Positions 1 to 8,104 of a DNA stretch of 64,000 nt are shown here, in pieces. The DNA is from Prolixibacter sp. NT017 (lineage in GTDB: Bacteria; Bacteroidota; Bacteroidia; Bacteroidales; Prolixibacteraceae), in NCBI RefSeq assembly GCF_009617875.1, contig NZ_BLAV01000001.1:1798001-1862000 (forward strand), written 5' to 3'. Under the pieces are notes generated by a model. It worked only from the letters and a program-made list of their open reading frames with translations, ran no database searches and was not told where the DNA came from. Within the stretch, counting starts at the first letter, position 1. Every line of letters begins with the position of its first letter. Position numbers and translations under genes: made by a program.

Positions 1-411
1 GCCACCGGTGCCACAGCCATGGATATGGAAGTCAAGCTTTTCTTCACCTTCTGGGCCATTTCCGCTTTACGCGATAAAGAGAAAAGGGCAAAGAAGAAGG
101 AGTTGACGTCTAAAATGTTCGGAGCCATGCTTCCCAGGGGAACCTCGGACGTGAAGCTTTCGAAAATGAACATGGCCGGAGCCGGATTATCCATGCTCAA
201 GTCATTGATGAAGAAAAAGAATGTAGCCTCTCTGGATGATTTACTAAAAACCGCGGGAGAGTTAGGTGTCGAGATCAACATTTGTGAGATGTCGATGGAC
301 CTGATGGGACTCAGTAAGGATGAGATGATTGATTATCCGAACCTGAATTACTGCGGGGTTGGAACCTATCTCGCTGACGCGGAAGAGAGTGCTATTCAGT
401 TATTCATATAA
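1..411 (+). CDS. DsrE/DsrF/DrsH-like (DsrE2) family protein, 5' end cut by window
   Basis: The frame is already open at base 1 and reads ATA before the first ATG at 19, so the start lies upstream of the window. The visible part carries the FFTFWA segment and a late Cys in NYCGVGTYL, both typical of the DsrE2-type peroxiredoxin-like family. These proteins bind or relay sulfane sulfur together with TusA. The gene ends 14 bases before tusA and shares its strand with the whole Qmo-like operon, so a role in delivering sulfur or electrons to that complex is likely but inferred. Confidence 0.85.
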   Translation, partial: ATGATAMDMEVKLFFTFWAISALRDKEKRAKKKELTSKMFGAMLPRGTSDVKLSKMNMAGAGLSMLKSLMKKKNVASLDDLLKTAGELGVEINICEMSMDLMGLSKDEMIDYPNLNYCGVGTYLADAEESAIQLFI

Positions 412-425
412 TAAAACTCAAAGTT

Positions 426-677
426 ATGTCACAGGAAGAATTAGTTGCCATTCAGGCAGACAAAGTTGTTGATGCTCGTGGTACTGCTTGTCCCGGACCG
501 CTGTTGGCTGCTAAAAAAGCCATCGCTGAAATCAAATCAGGCGAAGTAATGGAAATATTATCAGCTGACGAAGGTACCAAGAAGGATATTCCCAAATGGG
601 CTACCAAGAAAAACCATGAATACATGGGCACCGTTGAAGAATCAGGCTTTTTCAAAATTTATCTACGCAAAGCGTAA
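426..677 (+). CDS. tusA: TusA-family sulfur carrier protein
   Basis: An 83-residue protein with the family signature: VDARGTACPGPLL around residues 16-28 contains the CPxP motif whose Cys carries the persulfide. Length is normal for TusA with a short N-terminal extension. It sits between the DsrE2-like gene and the MvhD-like gene with 14- and 21-base gaps. TusA proteins pass sulfane sulfur between thiol proteins in the cytoplasm; in this setting a role in dissimilatory sulfur transfer is more likely than tRNA thiolation, but that is inferred from context. Confidence 0.93.
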   Translation: MSQEELVAIQADKVVDARGTACPGPLLAAKKAIAEIKSGEVMEILSADEGTKKDIPKWATKKNHEYMGTVEESGFFKIYLRKA

Positions 678-698
678 GCTTTAAAACGAAAAACTAAA

Positions 699-1094
699 AT
701 GGCGAATAAAGCTCCTAAAATTTTAGTGTTTTCAACGGAAAAGATTTCCGACCCCGCGATTGACCTCGCGGGGTTGTTGAAAATGCACTACCCGCCAACC
801 ATTTATTCCATTCCGTTACGATGTTCAAGTTCCGTTAAATCCCGCTGGATTATGCATGCCTTTGAGCAGGGCTTTGACGGTGTTTTCATTGCAGCCGACG
901 GGACCGACTGTTCATACGGTGAAAGTTGCGTGGACAAAACCGCGGCGATTATTGCCCAGACACACGAGATGATGAAAGCTAAGGGGATTGAACCGGCCCG
1001 GCTGAAAATGGCTGCTTTGTGTTCGGTATGCGCCGAACCATTCGTAAAACACATGAAATCGTTTTACGAAGCCCTTTCCAAAGTACCGGCGTAA
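699..1094 (+). CDS. MvhD/FlpD-like iron-sulfur electron-transfer protein
   Basis: 131 residues resembling the hydrogenase iron-sulfur subunit family (MvhD/FlpD). Visible hallmarks are the YPP segment, a Cys in IPLRCSSSV (a G/R-x-C-S position), the GTDCSYGESC segment and a later pair in CSVCAEPF. The family passes electrons to the HdrA flavoprotein of heterodisulfide-reductase-type complexes, through a [2Fe-2S] cluster in characterised members. In classical QmoB this module is fused to the C-terminus; here it is a free-standing gene placed before the QmoA-like gene, and the QmoB-like protein below lacks it. Family assignment rests on motif pattern, not a database search. Confidence 0.8.
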   Translation: MANKAPKILVFSTEKISDPAIDLAGLLKMHYPPTIYSIPLRCSSSVKSRWIMHAFEQGFDGVFIAADGTDCSYGESCVDKTAAIIAQTHEMMKAKGIEPARLKMAALCSVCAEPFVKHMKSFYEALSKVPA

Positions 1095-1122
1095 CCGGAA
1101 TATTTTACAATAGAAATGTAAC

Positions 1123-2418
1123 ATGGAGAACGAAGTTTTATCATACGACGCACTGGTTATTGGTGGTGGAATCGCCGGTGAAGAGACAGCGCTGAACCTG
1201 GCCAAAATGGACTATAAGGTGCTGTTGGTGGAGAAGGAACTCTCGATTGGCGGCAAAATGATTCTGCTGAGTAAGGTTTTTCCTACCCTCGACTGTGCAG
1301 CGTGTATTACCACACCCAAAGTGTCGGAAACGGCCCGGCATCCCAACATTACCATCTTTACCGGTAGTGAAGTAAAAGGAGTCGAAAAGAAAGGCGAACG
1401 GAATTTCGAAGCGCGTATTTTACGCCAACCCCGTTATGTAAAGGAAGACGCTTGTACAGGCTGTCAGGAATGTGAGCCGGTTTGCCCTGTTGTGGTGAAG
1501 GATCAGTACCAGTTTAATCTGGTTGGCCGGAAAGCGGTGTTTGTTCCGTTCAGTATTGCGAACCCGCGTATTGCTGCCATCGATATCGAAAATTGCTCAT
1601 TGTGCGGTGCCTGCGAACGGGCTTGTCCGGCTGATGCCATTGACTTCTCACAAGAGCCGGAAGAGAAGACTTATCAATTTAAGAGTGTAGTGGTCGCTAC
1701 CGGGTACAAATTGTTCGACCCAATTAAAATGCCGCGCTACGGTTACGGCAAATACAAAAACATTATCACTTCCATGCAGATGGAGCGTGAGTTGGCTCCT
1801 ACACGTCCTTTCAACACGATTTTACGCCCGGGTGACGGTAAAATGCCCGACAACCTCGCTTACGTACTTTGTACCGGTTCACGAGACCATACCGTGGGAA
1901 ATCCCATTTGTTCGCAGGTTTGCTGTATGTATTCCATCAAGCAGGCTCAATTGCTGATGGGAGCATTGCCTATGGCCGATGTGACCATTTATTACCTGCA
2001 CATTCGCTCGTTTGGTAAGGGATTCAACGAATTCTACGAAACAGCTAAAGGAATGGGGGTTGAGTTCGTAAAAGGGAAAATCGGTAAAATTTCGGAGAAG
2101 GAAAACGGAAACCTCGTTTTGAGGTACGATGATATTGAAACAGGCCAGGTGAAGGAGGTCGAACACGATATGGTTGTTCTTTCGGTAGGTATTCTGGCCA
2201 ACGATGAAATCGGACAGGTTTTCAAGACACAGAAGCTGGAATTCGATGACTATCGCTACGTGAAGCAAATCGATGAACTGAAACGTCCGGCAATGACCAA
2301 CATCGAAGGTGTGTTTGTGGCAGGAGCGGCTTCCGGCCCGATGGACATTCCGGATTCAATCCTTTCAGCTGGCTCGGCATCATCCGAAGCTGCCAGCTAT
2401 CTTGCATTGACTGAATAA
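1123..2418 (+). CDS. qmoA: QmoA-like HdrA-family flavoprotein
   Basis: 431 residues. An FAD-binding GGGIAG motif lies at about residues 14-19, followed by the HdrA-type DCAACITTPK segment. Two complete [4Fe-4S] ferredoxin motifs follow, CTGCQECEPVCP (about 109-120) and CSLCGACERACP (about 159-170). Length fits QmoA (about 410 residues). QmoA/HdrA proteins carry FAD and iron-sulfur clusters and exchange electrons between soluble partners and the membrane quinone pool through QmoC. It is the first large subunit of the cluster, 28 bases after the MvhD-like gene. The partner (AprAB in sulfate reducers) is not present in this window. Confidence 0.88.
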   Translation: MENEVLSYDALVIGGGIAGEETALNLAKMDYKVLLVEKELSIGGKMILLSKVFPTLDCAACITTPKVSETARHPNITIFTGSEVKGVEKKGERNFEARILRQPRYVKEDACTGCQECEPVCPVVVKDQYQFNLVGRKAVFVPFSIANPRIAAIDIENCSLCGACERACPADAIDFSQEPEEKTYQFKSVVVATGYKLFDPIKMPRYGYGKYKNIITSMQMERELAPTRPFNTILRPGDGKMPDNLAYVLCTGSRDHTVGNPICSQVCCMYSIKQAQLLMGALPMADVTIYYLHIRSFGKGFNEFYETAKGMGVEFVKGKIGKISEKENGNLVLRYDDIETGQVKEVEHDMVVLSVGILANDEIGQVFKTQKLEFDDYRYVKQIDELKRPAMTNIEGVFVAGAASGPMDIPDSILSAGSASSEAASYLALTE

Positions 2419-2522
2419 TGATTTGATTCAGTGTTAGTAAGATTGATTTACTTGAATAATGAATTAAATATTGTTGGGCCTATTTCCTGGTAAGGATTTC
2501 CTGACAATCAATATATTTTCGC

Positions 2523-4463
2523 ATGAAGAACAAGATTGGCGTATACGTTTGTCATTGCGGCGGTAATATCTCCGACGTTATTGATGTCAATAAGGTCAGA
2601 GAAGAAGCTGAAAAGATGGGAGGCGTTGCCATTGCCAAGCATACCATTTTTGCCTGTGCCGATTCCTCACAGAAGGAAATCGCTGAGGACATCAAAAACC
2701 TGGAGCTCGACGGCATTGTAGTGGCATCCTGCTCTCCAAAGCTGCACCTCTTAACATTCAGGGCAGTTGCCGAACGGGCCGGACTCAATCCATACAACTA
2801 CGTTCACGCGAATATCCGGGAACAAAGCTCCTGGGCTCACTCTGACGATAAGAAAGGTGCCACCGAGAAAGCTATTTCGCTGGTGCGTTCTGCCGTTGAG
2901 CGGGTTTCACACTCAGTAGCGATGGACCCGGTTTCCATTTCTGCTCACAATGTGGTAGCCGTTGTTGGTGCCGGTGTAGCGGGGATGAAAGCTGCCATTG
3001 AATTGGCCGATATGGGCTCGCAGGTGTATTTGATTGAAAAATCACATTACGTTGGTGGCCGTACCTCGCAGTGGGGCAAGCTTTTCCTTCCGGGAGAAAC
3101 CGGAAAATCAGTTGTAGAAAATCTTTATCAGGAAGTAAAGAAGCGTCAGAATATCAATCTGTTCACTGGTGCCGAACTTGTTTCCAAGAAAGGGAGTGTT
3201 GGTAACTTCGAGATTGAAGTGAAGATCACCTCGCGCGGTGTGAAGAAAGACGCTGATGCTTCGACAATTGAGAAAGCTATTCAGGTTTGCCCTGAGGAGG
3301 TTTCCGATGAATTCAACTTCGGTTTAACCAACCGAAAGGCGTTGATGAACTTTCATCCCGGCCAGTTCCCGGAAATAGCTGCCATTGATGCTGTCAACTG
3401 TACCAAGTGCGGTAAATGTGCCGAAGTGAGCGATGCCATCGATTTGAACCTGGAAGAAGAGCGTATTACGCTTCAGACAGGCTCGTTGATGATTACCACC
3501 GGATTTGACCCGTATGAGCCGGAAAAATCAGAGTTCGGTTACGGCGATTACGACAATGTCATCACGTTACCACAACTGGAGCGTCACCTGGAACTCAGCA
3601 AGGGTAAGGGTTTAGTAATCAACGGAAAGAAAATCCGGAGCACGGCGTATATCTACTGCGTGGGAAGTCGTCAGCCGGAAGGTGAAAATAAATATTGCTC
3701 GCGTTACTGTTGTACCTCAGCTGTTCACAGTGCTATTAAAGTGCGTGAAAAAGTGCCGGATATGACGGTTTACCACATTAATCGTGGAATCCGGACGTAC
3801 GGAAAACAGGAAGTGTTGTATGAGCAATCATCCAAAAACGGCGATATCTACATTCAGTTTACCGAAGATACTTTCCCTGAAGTTAGTTCTAACGGAAAAC
3901 ATACAGTTGTCAAGGTGAATGACTTGTTGACTGCCGGAAAAGAGCTGGAAATTGAGCCTGATTTGGTGGTTCTGGTAACGGGAATGACTCCCCGGAAGGA
4001 TGATGCCATTGGCGATACACTGAAACTTCCGCACGGCCGCGATAAGTTCTACAACGAAATTCACCCCAAACTGCGCCCGGTGGAAACGACCATCGACGGT
4101 GTTTTGATTGCCGGTGTCTGCCAGGGACCGAAGAATATCACCGAAACGGTGAAATCATCGCTGGCTGCGGCTGCTAAGACTTATTCGTTGCTGAAGCGTG
4201 AGGAAATCACATTGGAGCCCATCATGGCGAAAGTCGATGCGGAAAAATGTGAGGTTTGTGACAGCTGTTCTGCAGCTTGTCCGTTCGGTGCTTTCGAGTT
4301 TGTGGAAGAGAACGGCAAGAAGGTGGCGAAAGTGAACGAATCGAACTGTAAAGGCTGTGGAATGTGCCTACCGGTTTGTCCGACTGATGCCATCGAGCTT
4401 TCAGGCTATACCAATTCCGAGATAGAAGGAATGATTGATGCTCTCAAGGAGAGTGATTATTAA
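2523..4463 (+). CDS. qmoB: QmoB-like HdrA-family flavoprotein with C-terminal double ferredoxin domain
   Basis: 646 residues. The N-terminal HdrA-type segment VYVCHCGGNISDVID is followed by a second FAD motif VVGAGVAG (about residue 147). Two ferredoxin motifs close the protein: CEVCDSCSAACP (about 576-587) and CKGCGMCLPVCP (about 610-621). It is shorter than classical QmoB (about 750) because the MvhD domain is missing and encoded upstream. The two mid-protein cluster motifs, which align with the intact pair in the QmoA-like protein, are eroded: DASTIEKAIQVCP has lost three Cys and CTKCGKCAEVS (from residue 293) has lost the fourth. Role: electron-bifurcating or electron-relaying subunit of the membrane-linked complex. 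Confidence 0.87.
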   Translation: MKNKIGVYVCHCGGNISDVIDVNKVREEAEKMGGVAIAKHTIFACADSSQKEIAEDIKNLELDGIVVASCSPKLHLLTFRAVAERAGLNPYNYVHANIREQSSWAHSDDKKGATEKAISLVRSAVERVSHSVAMDPVSISAHNVVAVVGAGVAGMKAAIELADMGSQVYLIEKSHYVGGRTSQWGKLFLPGETGKSVVENLYQEVKKRQNINLFTGAELVSKKGSVGNFEIEVKITSRGVKKDADASTIEKAIQVCPEEVSDEFNFGLTNRKALMNFHPGQFPEIAAIDAVNCTKCGKCAEVSDAIDLNLEEERITLQTGSLMITTGFDPYEPEKSEFGYGDYDNVITLPQLERHLELSKGKGLVINGKKIRSTAYIYCVGSRQPEGENKYCSRYCCTSAVHSAIKVREKVPDMTVYHINRGIRTYGKQEVLYEQSSKNGDIYIQFTEDTFPEVSSNGKHTVVKVNDLLTAGKELEIEPDLVVLVTGMTPRKDDAIGDTLKLPHGRDKFYNEIHPKLRPVETTIDGVLIAGVCQGPKNITETVKSSLAAAAKTYSLLKREEITLEPIMAKVDAEKCEVCDSCSAACPFGAFEFVEENGKKVAKVNESNCKGCGMCLPVCPTDAIELSGYTNSEIEGMIDALKESDY

Positions 4464-4496
4464 CGACCAATTGTAAACTCTTTAATACCCGATAAA

Positions 4497-4781
4497 ATGG
4501 CAGGAGAGAAACAACGTACCGTCAAGGTAATAAAGGAAAAAAGGACGGTTTCGGAGGAGGTGAAAGCCAATATCAAGCATTACAATAAAATGAAGAAGTT
4601 GATCAAGGATGCATTGAAGGAAGGCCCAAAAACCATTCCTGAAATCGCTAAGGCAACTGAACTTCCCGCCCATGAAGCGACCTATTATGTGATGTCGATG
4701 CGAAAGTATGGTGATGTAGTGACCGGTGAGATCGATGACATGGACGAGTATTTTTACTATCACTTGAATCAAAAGAACTAA
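4497..4781 (+). CDS. small winged-helix-like protein inside the Qmo-like operon
   Basis: 94 residues. The first 30 are strongly basic and lysine-rich. Residues about 33-75 read like a compact winged-helix domain (KKLIKDALKEGPKTIPEIAK followed by a helix and YYVMSMRKYGDVV), the arrangement of a DNA-binding or protein-docking wHTH. The C-terminus is acidic and aromatic (DDMDEYFYYH). It lies 33 bases after the QmoB-like gene and 6 bases before the QmoC-like gene, so it is translated as part of the complex operon. It may be an assembly or docking factor rather than a regulator; no function can be assigned from sequence alone. Confidence 0.7.
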   Translation: MAGEKQRTVKVIKEKRTVSEEVKANIKHYNKMKKLIKDALKEGPKTIPEIAKATELPAHEATYYVMSMRKYGDVVTGEIDDMDEYFYYHLNQKN

Positions 4782-4787
4782 GCACTT

Positions 4788-5906
4788 ATGTCAAAGGTAG
4801 ATCCAAAACTGGCAAAAGATATTGCAAAGTACGGAGCTGTCGATTTCAGCGCCTGCTACAACTGCGGTAATTGTACGGCCGTTTGCAGCCTGACCGAAGA
4901 AAATGCCAGTTTTCCGCGAATGATGATACGCTACAGCATGCTGGGAATGAAAGAAGAAATTCTGAGCAGCAAGGAGCTCTGGATGTGTTACCACTGTGGA
5001 GATTGTTCGGCAACTTGTCCGCGTCAGGCCGACCCGGGTGAATTGATGGCCGGTTTGCGCCGCTATGCAATTGCGAACTATGAGCCCTCAGGTATCACGA
5101 AGCTCATTTTCAAAAGCAATCCGTTTTCCATCCTGCTGACCCTCGTTTTGGCAACGATTCTGGGGTTCTTTTTACTGACCATGAAGCCGGACTTCACGGT
5201 ATCGCGCTGGATTTTCAGCTGGATGCCTTATGCGGTCATTCACTTGATGGGACTGATTGTCTTTTCCTTTACAGGATTAACGGCTCTTCTGGGCATTTTC
5301 AGTATGAGTCGGAGACTGAACCGTAAACACAGTACAGACTCAAATAAAACCAAAAAATCAGTTTCTCAGTCGATTGGCGAAGTACTGACCGAGATTGGAA
5401 CCATGGGACGATATCAAAAGTGTTCAACCGATGAGGGAGAATACTGGAGTACGAAACCCAACCTGGTTCGTCCGTGGTTTGCGCACTGGTCAATCATGTG
5501 GGGCTTTATCGGCCTCCTGTTTGCCACTATTCTCGACTTCCTGTTTAAAGATCCGGCAACAATCATCTGGTTGCCATCACGCATCCTGGGTACCGTTTCC
5601 GGACTTTTCCTGATTTACGGAACATCGCTGGCCATGTATTACCGCATGACCAAACCTACAAAAACGTACGAGGCCACTAAACTGGCAGACTGGATGTTCT
5701 TGTTCTTTCTTTGGATTGCTGGTTTAACTGGTTTTTGGATGGAAGTGGCCGTTTCGTTTAATCTGAGTGAAACGCTGAGCCAAGTGATTTTTATGATTCA
5801 CACCATCATTTCAATGGAACTGGTTATTCTGTTCGCTTTCTCGAAGTTTGCGCATGCAGCTTACCGTCCTATCGCACTGTATTTTCTGGCCCGAAACAGG
5901 GAATAG
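4788..5906 (+). CDS. qmoC: QmoC-like membrane subunit (HdrC-type ferredoxin plus cytochrome-b-like domain)
   Basis: 372 residues, the normal QmoC length. The N-terminal soluble part has two HdrC-type [4Fe-4S] motifs, CYNCGNCTAVC (Cys 23, 26, 29, 33) and CYHCGDCSATC (about 68-78). From about residue 105 onward roughly six hydrophobic segments form a NarI/HdrE-like heme-b membrane domain, interrupted by a polar loop at about 170-220. It anchors the complex in the inner membrane and links it to the menaquinone pool. It is the last gene of the operon and is followed by a strong terminator hairpin. Confidence 0.88.
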   Translation: MSKVDPKLAKDIAKYGAVDFSACYNCGNCTAVCSLTEENASFPRMMIRYSMLGMKEEILSSKELWMCYHCGDCSATCPRQADPGELMAGLRRYAIANYEPSGITKLIFKSNPFSILLTLVLATILGFFLLTMKPDFTVSRWIFSWMPYAVIHLMGLIVFSFTGLTALLGIFSMSRRLNRKHSTDSNKTKKSVSQSIGEVLTEIGTMGRYQKCSTDEGEYWSTKPNLVRPWFAHWSIMWGFIGLLFATILDFLFKDPATIIWLPSRILGTVSGLFLIYGTSLAMYYRMTKPTKTYEATKLADWMFLFFLWIAGLTGFWMEVAVSFNLSETLSQVIFMIHTIISMELVILFAFSKFAHAAYRPIALYFLARNRE

Positions 5907-5935
5907 ATAAAATCCCTCTCTCAATCAATGCTCAT

Positions 5936-5980
5936 AATCCAGCTTCCACCTGTCTATCAGGCCCGAAGCTGGATTTTTTT
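5936..5980 (+). terminator. Rho-independent terminator after the Qmo-like operon
   Basis: The arms AATCCAGCTTC and GAAGCTGGATT form an 11-bp stem around an 18-base loop and run directly into seven T residues. It closes the transcription unit that ends with the QmoC-like gene. Confidence 0.9.
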
Positions 5981-6023
5981 GCGTATATGTATTGCATTTA
6001 TCAAATAGATGCTGTAATTTAGT

Positions 6024-6033
6024 TGCATATACA
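6024..6033. promoter_or_regulatory. possible operator upstream of the MarR gene
   Basis: TGCATATACA is an imperfect palindrome (8 of 10 positions) ten bases before the chosen ATG of the MarR gene. A related string GTATATGTATTGCA occurs about 40 bases earlier. MarR proteins usually bind palindromes that overlap their own promoter, so self-regulation is plausible. The match is short and could be chance. Confidence 0.25.
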
Positions 6034-6043
6034 TCTAAAAATC

Positions 6044-6493
6044 ATGAGAATTCCGAAATCATTGGATGACAACCTCATATTCCAGTTGGGGGCGATAGCC
6101 AGAAAAGTTCACCAACATGTGGAAAGTGTCTTCCGTAAAGAAAATCTGGATATTACACCTGAACAGTTTTCATTGTTGACCATATTGTGGTACAACGAAG
6201 GGATCAGTATCAAGGAATTGGCTGACAGAAGTCAGCGCGATAAGACAACTATCTCACGTGTTGTCAATAATATGATCAAGCACGATCTAATCCGGCGCCT
6301 GGATAATGTGGATGACAAGCGGGCCAAGCGTATTTTTCTGACCGATCGCGGACGAAACCTGCAGGATCAGTTGGTGATGCTTTCCGGTGAGATTTATGTA
6401 CAGGCGTTGGGAAACCTGTCGGACGAAGAACTGGATCATACGCTGGAGGTTTTTAAAAAGATTGAAAAGAACCTTTCCGATAGTAATGAATAA
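6044..6493 (+). CDS. MarR-family transcriptional regulator
   Basis: 149 residues from the ATG at 6044; an in-frame TTG at 6023 would add seven residues but is a weaker start. The body is a standard MarR fold: dimerisation helix at the N-terminus, then a winged helix containing ISIKELADRSQRDKTTISRVVNNM and the wing DKRAKRIFLTDRG (about residues 60-110), then a C-terminal dimer helix. MarR proteins bind palindromic operators and release DNA on binding a small ligand. It is followed 26 bases later by a membrane-protein gene on the same strand, which is its most likely target. Confidence 0.9.
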   Translation: MRIPKSLDDNLIFQLGAIARKVHQHVESVFRKENLDITPEQFSLLTILWYNEGISIKELADRSQRDKTTISRVVNNMIKHDLIRRLDNVDDKRAKRIFLTDRGRNLQDQLVMLSGEIYVQALGNLSDEELDHTLEVFKKIEKNLSDSNE

Positions 6494-6519
6494 CAAACAA
6501 TTAATCAAACCTGAAACAA

Positions 6520-7440
6520 ATGAAAACAAAATTAATTGTCATAGCTAAATTGTTGCTATTGACCATTTTGATGCAGATTGTCTGGAGCATCGGTTTAGGA
6601 ATTGGAAGTCAATTATTTCCCTTTGAACTGAATTCTCCGGATGTTGATGCGGGACAATTATTAATGCGCATGACTGCTGTTTGTCTCATTCATACCGCCC
6701 TTTTGTATGCATTAATGTATTATTCCAACTGGCGGAGATGGAAACTGGCGGGATTGCTTGCTCTCGAAATATTTGTCATCCAGTTTGCACTGAGCGCTGT
6801 TGAAGCATTGTTTTTCGGCGGATATCTGAAAATGCCGGCCAACCTGGCCTGGTCGATGATTTTTACCGGAATCATTCTGTCTCTTGTCTGGAGTCCGCTG
6901 GCCGTACTTATTTCCGGGAACTGGAAACCAAAGGAGGACACGCAACCGGAAAGACCGGCAATTGGAAACATGTTTTGGGTGAACATTGCTCTGCTATGCG
7001 TTGTGATTTATCCCTTTCTGTACCAATTGGCCGGCTATTTCATTGCCTGGCGGGTGCCCGAAGTAAGAGCTTTGTATGATGGCCTGGAAGCACAACCTAC
7101 TTTTATCGCTCAACTTGGCTCGTTCGTTTTCTCGAAATTGCATCTTTTGCAGATAATTCGAGGACTGGTATGGATTGCCATCGCGATTCCGGTGATGCTG
7201 GCTATGAAAAGCGGTATGTGGATGAAAGCGCTGATGGTTGGACTGTTATTTGCTCTGTTAATGAATGCTCAACATCTGCTGCCCAATGCTTTGATGGTTC
7301 CCGAAGTCCGGCTGGCTCACTTTATCGAAACAGCGTCATCGAACTTTGTTTGGGGATTTGTTATTGTTTGGTTGCTGAGCAAAAGTGGTTTTATTCGCTC
7401 TTCAAATATTGGTGAAGAAGGTAAGCTGGCTGCTGCATAG
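6520..7440 (+). CDS. uncharacterised polytopic membrane protein
   Basis: 306 residues with about seven hydrophobic stretches, beginning with a membrane segment at residues 5-27. No catalytic or transport signature was recognised. It sits 26 bases after the MarR gene and has its own terminator, so the two form a two-gene unit and MarR probably controls it. A single soluble loop around residues 140-150 (GNWKPKEDTQPERP) is polar. Function unknown. Confidence 0.75.
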   Translation: MKTKLIVIAKLLLLTILMQIVWSIGLGIGSQLFPFELNSPDVDAGQLLMRMTAVCLIHTALLYALMYYSNWRRWKLAGLLALEIFVIQFALSAVEALFFGGYLKMPANLAWSMIFTGIILSLVWSPLAVLISGNWKPKEDTQPERPAIGNMFWVNIALLCVVIYPFLYQLAGYFIAWRVPEVRALYDGLEAQPTFIAQLGSFVFSKLHLLQIIRGLVWIAIAIPVMLAMKSGMWMKALMVGLLFALLMNAQHLLPNALMVPEVRLAHFIETASSNFVWGFVIVWLLSKSGFIRSSNIGEEGKLAAA

Positions 7441-7466
7441 TATTTGTGTCACAGAAAAGATCAAAT

Positions 7467-7503
7467 AAAAAACCCCGGCTCGCTCTTGATGCCGGGGTTT
7501 TTC
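7467..7503. terminator. Rho-independent terminator (bidirectional)
   Basis: AAAAAACCCCGGC and GCCGGGGTTTTTT pair around an 11-base loop, with T-runs on both strands. It separates the plus-strand membrane-protein gene from the minus-strand DUF2147 gene. Confidence 0.9.
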
Positions 7504-7557
7504 ATATTATTTTTAAGAGATGTCTAAAATCTTATGTCTGAGGTCTCTCTTCTTATT

Positions 7558-7989
7558 TCAACTTTTCTCCCATTCCTGCGTGCGATACAGAAACCCGATG
7601 TAGCCGCGTACACGAAGAATATCGCCTTCACGCCAGATTTTTACATCATAGAATTTTCCGTTTTCAGGATCCATAATTCCGTCGTCTCCAACCCATTGTC
7701 CATCATCGTTCTGCGTCAGGCCGTTAATGATTTGCATGCCCAGAATATGTTGATTGTGCAGGTTTCCCTTACACTTATCGCAAAGCGGATCGGCATTCGG
7801 GTCTTCCCGGAAAAGCTTGATAATTTTGCCGTACAGCTTGCCATCTTTCTTATAGATTCTGACCTCCGACTTCGGTTTGCCGGTTTTGTCGTCAATCGTG
7901 GTCCAAACTCCCGTAACATCCTGCGCGAAAACCGTGGCGGCCATGCTAACCAGGAAAAAGGTGAAAAGGATACTAAGTGATTTCTTCAT
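7558..7989 (-). CDS. DUF2147-family secreted protein
   Basis: 143 residues. A clear signal peptide MKKSLSILFTFFLVSMAATVFAQ is followed by DVTGVWTTIDDKTGKPKSEV, the typical opening of DUF2147 proteins, then IYKKDGKLYGKI and two Cys in DPLCDKCKG. Members are small periplasmic or surface beta-barrel-like proteins of unknown biochemical role, common in Bacteroidota. A promoter-like TATTTTTG on the minus strand lies 35 bases before the start, so it is probably transcribed alone. Confidence 0.9.
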   Translation of the reverse strand: MKKSLSILFTFFLVSMAATVFAQDVTGVWTTIDDKTGKPKSEVRIYKKDGKLYGKIIKLFREDPNADPLCDKCKGNLHNQHILGMQIINGLTQNDDGQWVGDDGIMDPENGKFYDVKIWREGDILRVRGYIGFLYRTQEWEKS

Positions 7990-8023
7990 GTTTATATCAA
8001 TTCAGTTTAGTTTCTGTTTTTGT

Positions 8024-8031
8024 CAAAAATA
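8024..8031 (-). promoter_or_regulatory. Bacteroidota -7 promoter box for the DUF2147 gene
   Basis: The minus strand reads TATTTTTG, a full match to TAnnTTTG, 35 bases upstream of the ATG. No clear -33 TTG was found at the right distance. Confidence 0.45.
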
Positions 8032-8104
8032 GAATTTTATTTAAAAATCCGATGGTAAATTTTTCGTCCGGACGGATTGTGTGCGAATGATCGAAAGAGA
8101 AGAG

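Noticed and set aside
7534..7980. 148-residue plus-strand frame opposite the DUF2147 gene
   Set aside because: The opposite strand has a signal peptide and a known family pattern; this frame has neither.
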